Positions 1-5,887 of a stretch of DNA of 7,788 nt are shown one piece after another. Location: assembly GCA_021443405.1 (NCBI GenBank), contig JABUUA010000067.1:3998-11785 (forward strand), given 5' to 3'. The notes under the pieces are model-generated. The model made no database searches. It saw only the letters and a program-made list of their open reading frames with translations, and was not told the origin of the DNA. The position numbers and the translations under genes were made by a program. How positions within the stretch are numbered: the first letter of the stretch is position 1; each line of letters starts with the position of its first letter. The DNA comes from Bacteroidaceae bacterium (GTDB lineage Bacteria; Bacteroidota; Bacteroidia; Bacteroidales; Bacteroidaceae).

Positions 1-90
1 AATGCGAGTAAGCGAGAGCAAACAAACTCGCTTGATTTGACGAGCGAGAGCAGGGTCGCCGAAGGCAACGCCGCCGCTAAACAAAAGTAA
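1..90 (+). CDS. Possible C-terminal tail of an upstream gene (partial)
   Basis: Frame 1 is open from the first base to a TAA at 88-90, giving 29 residues that end in ...AEGNAAAKQK. The segment is polar, rich in Ala, Ser, Glu and Lys, and matches no domain I recognise. The other two + frames close early. If it is coding, its stop lies 21 bp before the GH43 start, which would fit co-transcription. The DNA is also repetitive (10-bp direct repeat and a hairpin), so the open frame may simply run through an intergenic repeat. Twenty-nine open codons can arise by chance, so confidence is low. Confidence 0.25.
   Translation, partial: NASKREQTNSLDLTSESRVAEGNAAAKQK
4..52. repeat. Short repeat cluster with hairpin (GCGAG motifs)
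   Basis: AGCGAGAGCA occurs at 11-20 and again at 43-52, 32 bp apart, with an additional GCGAG at 4-8. AAGCGAG (10-16) and CTCGCTT (27-33) form a perfect 7-bp stem around a 10-nt loop. No T-run follows, so it does not look like a classical intrinsic terminator. It resembles a dispersed extragenic repeat, but that cannot be tested within one window. Confidence 0.4.
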
Positions 91-111
91 CCAAACCTTC
101 ACTACAACACA

Positions 112-1893
112 ATGAGAAGACCCATCCTTTCCGCCGCCCTGCTGCTCGCCATGGCAGTCTCGGCACAAAAATACACCAATCCCGTGTACGACTGGGATTC
201 GCCTGACCCCACCGTACAGCAAGGCACCGACGGCACCTATTACTGCTACGCCACCGGTTGCCAGACGCGCAAATCCACCGACTTGGTCAACTGGACCAAC
301 GTCAGCAACGTGTTCAACCGCCCTACATGGAACGACACCACCTATGTGAAGGACGGCGAGCAGCACACCGACTACTACAGCATGTGGGCGGCTGACGTCA
401 ATCGCGTGGACGACAAATACATCATGTATTACGCCTCGGCGCTGTGGGGCAACGGCAGCCGCACGGGTATCGGCGTGGCCACGGCCACTACTCCCACCCG
501 ATTCACCGACGTGGGGCACCTGTTCCGCAGCACTGAAATCGGTGTAGAGAACAGCATCGACCCGTGCTATTTCGAGGAGTGGGACCAGAAATACCTAATC
601 TGGGGTTCGTTCAACGGTCTGTACATCACCGAACTCACCGAGGACGGCTTGGGCATCAAAAACTGGAAAGGAGCCAAACGCATTGCGGGAACCGCCTTCG
701 AAGGCGTGATGATTCACAAGCACGGCGACTACTATTATCTGTTTGCCAGCACGGGATCGTGCTGCGAAGGAGTGAAGAGCACCTACCAGACAGTGGTGGG
801 ACGCAGCCGCTCCCTGATGGGACCTTACATCAGTAAGTCGGGAGAACAGTTGCTGAACAACAGCCGCACCGTCATCATCACGGCTAACGACCGCTGGAAA
901 GGTCCTGGGCACAATAGTGAAATCATCACCGACGACGAAGGTCAGGACTGGATTATGTACCACGCCTATGATGCTCAGAATCCCGACAAGGGTCGCGTGC
1001 TCATGCTGGATCGACTGCTGTGGGACAAGAACAACTGGCCCTACGTGGAGGGCGGCAGCCCCAGCACGACGGAACAAGACGCGCCCATACTCTACAAAGG
1101 AAACGGCAAACGTATGAATTTCAAGTTCCAGAATCTCGACTTCATGAAGAGCGGTTTCCACGGATGGACCTTGTCAAGCGACAGCCAGACCGAAGCGACG
1201 TCGGGTTTGGGCAATATTTTCTATCCTGTGATGCACGTGCAAGGTGGTCAGTTTGTGCTGGAACAGACCGTAAGCGGCTGCACCGACGGTCTCTACGAAT
1301 TGCAACTCGACTGCAGTAACAACGGGCCTGTCGATGTATTCGTTGGCAGCGTGCTGACCCCAATCGCCAACGACGGAAAGGCCGGTACACTCACCGACAA
1401 GGATGCCAGCCAGCTACTGAAGGACGGTACACACCGCCAGCACTTCTACGGACTTGTAGTAGGAGGAAAACTCTCTATCGGTCTGTGCAGCGAGGGAATG
1501 ACCGAAGCGGAACAACTGTGGGCCGCCAATGCGCAGGTCATTCGCCGCGATGCCGACCCCACCGCCATTGCCGCCACGCGGGCATGGTACGAGCAACGCT
1601 CTGAGTTGGTGCTGGCCGACGAAAGTGCTAATAACTATTATAAAGGGAAACTCGAGAAGCAACTGAAAACATTGAAAGAGGCAACCACGCCTTCAGAACA
1701 GCAGGACGCGCTCATACAAATCCATAAGACGCTAAACTCGCTCAAGGCACTGGACCCCCTGTACACGCGCATCGAAGCGACGGTCGTCCCCAACAAAGGC
1801 TCGTCACAAACCTTTGACTTACTGGGTCGCCCCGTACCAACCGCTGCCAACTGCCGCGGCATCCTAATTACGGACGGGCGCAAACATCTGTAA
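112..1893 (+). CDS. Secreted GH43 family glycosidase with C-terminal accessory domains
   Basis: Five-bladed beta-propeller glycosidase of family GH43, a family of inverting enzymes that mostly remove alpha-L-arabinofuranosyl or beta-D-xylosyl units or cut arabinan. A signal peptide with likely cleavage AVSA|Q at residues 18/19 supports the ATG at 112 and puts the enzyme outside the cytoplasm. The catalytic set is visible: general base Asp32 in SPDPTV, pKa-modulating Asp150 in NSIDP, and general acid Glu197 in AFEGVMI. His267 in GPGHNSEI is the usual metal-site histidine. Residues 92-96 read WAADV where many relatives have WAPDV. The catalytic domain ends near residue 325. Residues about 336-482 look like a beta-sandwich, 484-550 are helical and FIVAR-like, and 563-593 resemble a worn type IX sorting tail (FDLLGRP at 568-574, then RGILITDGRK). 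The DUF6377-type gene starts 9 bp downstream, so the two are probably co-transcribed. GH43 membership is secure; the linkage cleaved is unknown, with arabinofuranosidase or endo-arabinanase-like activity most likely. Confidence 0.9.
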   Translation: MRRPILSAALLLAMAVSAQKYTNPVYDWDSPDPTVQQGTDGTYYCYATGCQTRKSTDLVNWTNVSNVFNRPTWNDTTYVKDGEQHTDYYSMWAADVNRVDDKYIMYYASALWGNGSRTGIGVATATTPTRFTDVGHLFRSTEIGVENSIDPCYFEEWDQKYLIWGSFNGLYITELTEDGLGIKNWKGAKRIAGTAFEGVMIHKHGDYYYLFASTGSCCEGVKSTYQTVVGRSRSLMGPYISKSGEQLLNNSRTVIITANDRWKGPGHNSEIITDDEGQDWIMYHAYDAQNPDKGRVLMLDRLLWDKNNWPYVEGGSPSTTEQDAPILYKGNGKRMNFKFQNLDFMKSGFHGWTLSSDSQTEATSGLGNIFYPVMHVQGGQFVLEQTVSGCTDGLYELQLDCSNNGPVDVFVGSVLTPIANDGKAGTLTDKDASQLLKDGTHRQHFYGLVVGGKLSIGLCSEGMTEAEQLWAANAQVIRRDADPTAIAATRAWYEQRSELVLADESANNYYKGKLEKQLKTLKEATTPSEQQDALIQIHKTLNSLKALDPLYTRIEATVVPNKGSSQTFDLLGRPVPTAANCRGILITDGRKHL

Positions 1894-1902
1894 CCCCACG
1901 AT

Positions 1903-3522
1903 ATGAAAGGCATTCTATGTCTGCTTGCTTTCTGCTGGTGTTCTTGTCTCCACGCCGAGGACACCCTGCACGACGTATTGCACCAACTCGACCAAACCGT
2001 CAAGCACAAGGAGCAATACACCGCCGTGCGCAAGGAACGCATACGCAACCTGCAACAAAAACTGGTGCAGGCAAAGACCATCGAAGAGCGCTTTTGGCTC
2101 AGCCACGACCTTTTTCTTCAGCTCTGGACCTTCAACACCGACTCGGCCTTCTACTACGTGGAGCAGGAACGAACGTTAGCAGAACGGAGCGGTAACCGAC
2201 TATGGAAGAACATCGCCCTGCTCGACCGCGCCGACACCTACAGTCAGACCGGCATGTATTACATGGCCATGGACCAACTCGAGAACATCGACCACGCTTA
2301 TCTGTCGAGCGCCGATAGTATGCGCTACTTTGGCGTCTTCAGCCATATCTACGAGTTGATGGCCGATTACGCACCGCTGACGGAAGACCAAGAGGCCTTC
2401 ACCAAACTGAAACTGGCCTATCGCGACTCCGTCGTCAGCCTCAGCCCAGGCGACACACTGCAATACTACTTTACGGAAGCCGATAAAATCATTGCCTCGG
2501 GAGAACAACTCGAGGAGTTGGCCGCCTTCATGAAGAGCGTGAGCGACACCTGCCAGCAGGCGCTCGGCACCAAAGCGGTTGCAGAATATCTTTTGGCCAT
2601 GATTTACCATCGCACGGGCGACCAGGAAGCCGTGAAGTTGCACTTGGCCAAATCGGCTATCGCCGACATACAGAATGCGCAACGCGACTATATCTCGCTG
2701 CGTCGACTGGCAGAAATGCTCTATGCCGAGGGCGACCTCGACCGTGCCTACACCTACCTGGAATGTTCCTTGATGGACGCTGCAGCTGCCAACCTGCGCT
2801 TGCGCACCATCGAAATCAACCAAGGATTCCCCATGGTCAATGCGGCGTATCAAAAATATTATGCCACTCGCAAGCGTCAAATCATCACGGCGCTCATTGT
2901 GGCGGTGGCTTCTGCCTTACTGGCCATTTTAGGCATTGTGGCACTGCGCCGCCAGAACCAGAAACTACGTCTAACGCGAAAAATGCTGGAGGAGGCCAAC
3001 GGAAATCTGCAAGCCTTGAATATTGAGCAAAAGAAACTCAACGAGGAACTGCGTCTCACCAACGCAACGAAGGACGTGTACATCGCCCGTTACCTGACGC
3101 TGTGTTCGGAGTATATCGAAAAACTCGAGGAACAAAAGAAGCGCTTGCTCAAGGTGGGCAAGGAACGAAATATGGACTCTTTGCTCACTGCTATCAAGAA
3201 CTCAGTGCAGGTGGACCAGGAAGTGAAAGACTTTTATCATAACTTCGATGTTTCCTTCCTCTCACTTTTCCCCGATTTTATCGAGGATTTCAATCGATTG
3301 TTACGTCCCGAATGCCAGTTGCAACCCAAGAGTAACGGCGGCCTCAGCACTGAGTTACGCATCTTTGCCCTCATTCGGTTGGGTATCGCGGACTCGGAAA
3401 AGATTGCGCTCTTCCTGCGCTGCTCGTTGAGTACGGTCTATAACTATCGTGTAAAGAACCGTAATGCTGCCGTCGTTGACCGCCACCAATTCGAAGAAGC
3501 CATCTTGAAAATCGGTCAATAG
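1903..3522 (+). CDS. DUF6377-type membrane-anchored putative transcriptional regulator
   Basis: A 539-residue protein with the layout and length of the Bacteroidetes DUF6377 family. An N-terminal signal sequence (likely cleavage LHA|ED at 18/19) is followed by a helical TPR-like region. The clearest repeats are around 78-100 (NTDSAFYYVEQE) and 225-290 (AEMLYAEGDLDRAYTYLE). A single transmembrane helix spans about 327-348 and is closed by two arginines. A coiled coil follows at roughly 350-420, with a C-terminal helix-turn-helix at about 485-520 (LRIFALIRLGI, then SLSTVYNYRVKNR). The predicted topology has the TPR part in the periplasm and the DNA-binding part in the cytoplasm, as in a one-component sensor. 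I see no kinase or receiver domain, so it is not a hybrid two-component system. Nine bp separate it from the GH43 gene, with no room for a separate promoter. The repeat-rich gap downstream is a natural candidate target. Family placement is from memory of sequence features; DNA binding and ligand are inferred. Confidence 0.85.
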   Translation: MKGILCLLAFCWCSCLHAEDTLHDVLHQLDQTVKHKEQYTAVRKERIRNLQQKLVQAKTIEERFWLSHDLFLQLWTFNTDSAFYYVEQERTLAERSGNRLWKNIALLDRADTYSQTGMYYMAMDQLENIDHAYLSSADSMRYFGVFSHIYELMADYAPLTEDQEAFTKLKLAYRDSVVSLSPGDTLQYYFTEADKIIASGEQLEELAAFMKSVSDTCQQALGTKAVAEYLLAMIYHRTGDQEAVKLHLAKSAIADIQNAQRDYISLRRLAEMLYAEGDLDRAYTYLECSLMDAAAANLRLRTIEINQGFPMVNAAYQKYYATRKRQIITALIVAVASALLAILGIVALRRQNQKLRLTRKMLEEANGNLQALNIEQKKLNEELRLTNATKDVYIARYLTLCSEYIEKLEEQKKRLLKVGKERNMDSLLTAIKNSVQVDQEVKDFYHNFDVSFLSLFPDFIEDFNRLLRPECQLQPKSNGGLSTELRIFALIRLGIADSEKIALFLRCSLSTVYNYRVKNRNAAVVDRHQFEEAILKIGQ

Positions 3523-3542
3523 CACCTTTATACCCTTTACGT

Positions 3543-3562
3543 AGTACTACTAAAACAACTAC
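3543..3562 (+). repeat. Direct repeat copy 1, candidate operator
   Basis: AGTACTACTAAAACAACTAC matches copy 2 at 3610-3629 in 18 of 20 positions. The copies start 67 bp apart. Its right half, AAAACAACTAC, is also present in inverted orientation at 3579-3589. Both copies lie upstream of the candidate promoter, as expected for activator sites; that role is inferred. Confidence 0.6.
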
Positions 3563-3589
3563 GTGTCATACTAAAAAAGTAGTTGTTTT
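3552..3589 (+). terminator. Candidate intrinsic terminator or inverted-repeat operator
   Basis: AAAACAACTAC (3552-3562) and GTAGTTGTTTT (3579-3589) are perfect inverted complements around a 16-nt loop. The 3' arm ends in a run of five T (3586-3590) and the 5' arm begins with A's, so the hairpin could end transcription in either direction. It starts 30 bp after the regulator's stop, a fitting place for a terminator. The stem has only four G-C pairs and the loop is long, so it would be weak. The same sequence could instead be an operator, because its half-site recurs at 3619-3629. Confidence 0.4.
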
Positions 3590-3609
3590 TCAATAAGATA
3601 GTATATAAA

Positions 3610-3629
3610 AGTACTACTTAAACCACTAC
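3610..3629 (+). repeat. Direct repeat copy 2, candidate operator
   Basis: AGTACTACTTAAACCACTAC differs from copy 1 (3543-3562) at two positions. It ends 16 bp before the proposed -33 element at 3646, so a protein bound here could contact RNA polymerase. Both copies contain the 6-bp palindrome AGTACT at their left end. Confidence 0.6.
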
Positions 3630-3645
3630 TATTTCGTTACAAATC

Positions 3646-3677
3646 GTTGGCATATATATAGATAATATATAAATTTG
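3646..3677 (+). promoter_or_regulatory. Bacteroidetes-type promoter for the FAS1-GH31 unit
   Basis: TAAATTTG at 3670-3677 is an exact match to the Bacteroidetes -7 consensus TAnnTTTG. GTTG at 3646-3649 resembles the -33 element TTTG, and the 20-bp spacer is in the normal range for this group. Transcription would start a few bases after 3680, leaving a leader of only about 20 nt before the ATG at 3703. No Shine-Dalgarno sequence is seen, as is common in this phylum. Confidence 0.65.
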
Positions 3678-3702
3678 TAGCGAGAATCTAACCTAACATA
3701 CC

Positions 3703-5838
3703 ATGAAGAAGCTGCTATGCTCACTGTTTGTCGTTGGGGCCTTAGTAGGGTGCCAAGAGCAGATTGACATGAGCGATCGCTATGTTTTCACGCAAGAAAC
3801 CATCTCCGGCTATTTGCAAAATCATGCCGACTACAGCGAATACACTGCCATTCTGCAGCAAGTGCCCGTCAGCATCCTGAGCAAATCTACCGTAGGCCAA
3901 CTGTTGTCGGCCCGCGGTCATTACACTTGTTTTGCGCCGACGAACGAGGCCATTCATGCCTATCTCGACTCGCTTGTGGCGAAGCAACTCATCGCGTCAC
4001 CCTCGTGGGAAGCCTTCACCGACTCCGTCATGCTGGACAGCATCCGCCAAGTTATCGTGATGAACAGCATCATCGATGGTGGCAACGTAACCACGTACCA
4101 GTCGTCGGAGTTTCCACTGCAAGGCGGCGAGTTTCAGTTGGCTAACATGAAGGACAATAAGTTGAGCATTGTTCGGGCCGACGACCCCGACTCGGTGTTC
4201 GTGAATGGTGATGCCCTCGTCGACCTTCGTAACCGCGACATCCTTTGCAGCAATGGTGTCATACATCAAGTACACACTGTTGTGGCCCCCAGCGACATAA
4301 GCATGGGGCAGATGTTGCAGGAATGTATCGACGGACGCCACTCCGACTATCGCGTGATGGCCATGCTCGTGAAAGCTTGTGGCCTGCTCGACACGCTCTC
4401 GAAGAAGCGTGACGAGGCCTATGAACTGGCATACGTCACCAGTCGCATCGACAATTATCCGGGCAACGGACTGGCCAGTCTGAAGGACGGAACTTGTTAC
4501 ATTCCTCGTCATCGCCGCTACGGCTTCACACTTTTCGCAGAGCCTGACAAATTTTGGCAGGAAAAATTGGGTAAGTCACCAGCAGAAATCACCGTGGACG
4601 ACGTTGTGAGTTGGCTGCAGAACCAGCATTTCTACCCCGACGGAAAGGCGGACGAGCACTACGACGACGAGAACAATCTGCTCAACCTCTTCGTCACCTA
4701 TCACCTGTTGCCCATGCGTATTCCCAACAACCGCCTGGTGTTCCACGTCAATGAATTCGGTTACCGCGTGGGCTCAGGTAGCGCATACACGATACCTGTT
4801 ATGGAGCACTACACCACCATGGGCCGCCGTCGCTTGCTCAAAATCTACCAGAGCGCAGAGACGGCACGCATGATGTGGACGTCACAAACCACGGGCATCT
4901 TCCTCAACCGCTTCCCTGTACTGGACAACGGACGCCAAGGAACTGGCCGCGAACTCTCGTGCAACCCCGAGAAAGAAGGTGTTCTCATCTACGACAATGC
5001 CAATAATCTCAACGAGTTCAACTCCGTCAATGGCATGATTTACCCCATCGAAGGTCCGTTGGCCTATACCTCCGATGTGCAAGATTACCTGATGGCCACC
5101 CGTCTGCGCTTCGACGTGATGAGTTTCTTCCCCGAAGCCATGAACAACGACATCCGCCTCAACACCACCATGGAACCTCGCTACCAGAACGTTGCCTTCC
5201 CACAAGACGACAAGTTTAAGTACTTGGACAACATGTGGATTAACAAGGATTCAAAGACCGTTTGCTATTTTGCTGCATGGAAAGATTACTGGAACAATCT
5301 GAACGGCGATGAGTTGAAGGGTGTGGGCCAGTACGACTACACGTTCAAGTTGCCGCCCGTTCCCAAGCGCGGCACCTACGAAATCCGCTACAAGGTGCTG
5401 GCCAACGGCGACCGAGGTGTATGCCAGATTTATTTCGGTTCCGACCGCGAGCGCATGCCCATTGCCGGCATTCCCATGGACCTCACCATCGGTGGTCTCT
5501 ATCGTTACGCTTCCTATGGCAACGAACCAAGTCCCACAGGCTGGGCCCTCGACGAGGATGACAACGACGACTACAACGCCGAGGTGGACAAGAAGATGCG
5601 CAACAACGGCTTCATGAAGGGGCCGAAAGGCTACTGGGACTGTAGCAAACCCAGTCGGAATCAAGACAACAACGTGCGCCGCATCATCGTGCGGCAGACG
5701 CTGGACCCCACTGAAACGTACTACCTCCGCTTCAAGTCGTGTCTTCGCGACGCCACAAAAGAGTTCTACATCGACTATATCGAGTACTGTCCCAAGGAGA
5801 TTTATGATAACCCTATCGAGCCTGAAGACATTTGGTAA
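3703..5838 (+). CDS. Fasciclin (FAS1) domain lipoprotein
   Basis: A 711-residue lipoprotein: the signal sequence ends in a lipobox LVGC with Cys17 as the lipidated residue, which fixes the start at 3703. A FAS1 domain spans about 35-196, with both hallmark motifs: H1 at 74-84 (YTCFAPTNEAI) and H2 at 183-196 (SNGVIHQVHTVVAP). A second, divergent FAS1-like unit appears at about 203-460, with an H1-like YGFTLFAEPDKF at 273-284 and an H2-like NGMIYPIEGPL at 443-453. It is enlarged compared with an ordinary FAS1 domain. Residues about 470-711 form a separate region with alternating beta-strand patterns (TYEIRYKVLANG, ending near FYIDYIEYCPKE) that could be a carbohydrate-binding beta-sandwich; I cannot assign its family. 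Location is most likely the outer membrane, facing the surface or periplasm. FAS1 lipoproteins of Bacteroidetes often sit in glycan-use loci and are thought to act in adhesion or binding. It heads the likely operon with the GH31 gene 49 bp downstream. The FAS1 call is firm; a glycan-binding role is inferred. Confidence 0.85.
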   Translation: MKKLLCSLFVVGALVGCQEQIDMSDRYVFTQETISGYLQNHADYSEYTAILQQVPVSILSKSTVGQLLSARGHYTCFAPTNEAIHAYLDSLVAKQLIASPSWEAFTDSVMLDSIRQVIVMNSIIDGGNVTTYQSSEFPLQGGEFQLANMKDNKLSIVRADDPDSVFVNGDALVDLRNRDILCSNGVIHQVHTVVAPSDISMGQMLQECIDGRHSDYRVMAMLVKACGLLDTLSKKRDEAYELAYVTSRIDNYPGNGLASLKDGTCYIPRHRRYGFTLFAEPDKFWQEKLGKSPAEITVDDVVSWLQNQHFYPDGKADEHYDDENNLLNLFVTYHLLPMRIPNNRLVFHVNEFGYRVGSGSAYTIPVMEHYTTMGRRRLLKIYQSAETARMMWTSQTTGIFLNRFPVLDNGRQGTGRELSCNPEKEGVLIYDNANNLNEFNSVNGMIYPIEGPLAYTSDVQDYLMATRLRFDVMSFFPEAMNNDIRLNTTMEPRYQNVAFPQDDKFKYLDNMWINKDSKTVCYFAAWKDYWNNLNGDELKGVGQYDYTFKLPPVPKRGTYEIRYKVLANGDRGVCQIYFGSDRERMPIAGIPMDLTIGGLYRYASYGNEPSPTGWALDEDDNDDYNAEVDKKMRNNGFMKGPKGYWDCSKPSRNQDNNVRRIIVRQTLDPTETYYLRFKSCLRDATKEFYIDYIEYCPKEIYDNPIEPEDIW

Positions 5839-5887
5839 CCTATTAAAAAGAACGCATACCCCCCTATACAACTAACCACCTAAACTA

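Larger units (their letters stand above)
3523..3702. promoter_or_regulatory. AT-rich regulatory intergenic region before the FAS1 gene
   Basis: This 180-bp gap is far richer in A and T than the genes around it. It holds a perfect 10-bp palindrome GTAGTACTAC (3541-3550), a 20-bp imperfect direct repeat, an 11-bp inverted repeat and a Bacteroidetes-type promoter, each listed separately. TACTAAAA occurs at 3548-3555 and 3569-3576, exactly 21 bp or two helical turns apart, with a related TACTTAAA at 3615-3622. The arrangement suggests operator sites for a DNA-binding regulator. No small gene is evident here. Confidence 0.6.

Noticed and set aside
32..39. TTGATTTG as a -7 promoter element for the GH43 gene
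   Set aside because: It misses the conserved A of TAnnTTTG and has no TTTG-like element 19-21 bp upstream.
2200..2880. A 226-codon - strand open frame opposite the DUF6377-type gene
   Set aside because: Same shadow effect; no family resemblance, and the + strand protein has coherent TPR-like structure through this region.
5839..5887. Promoter or terminator in the 49-bp gap between the FAS1 and GH31 genes
   Set aside because: No TAnnTTTG, no hairpin with a T-run and no repeat shared with 3523-3702 was found, so it is treated as an intra-operon spacer.
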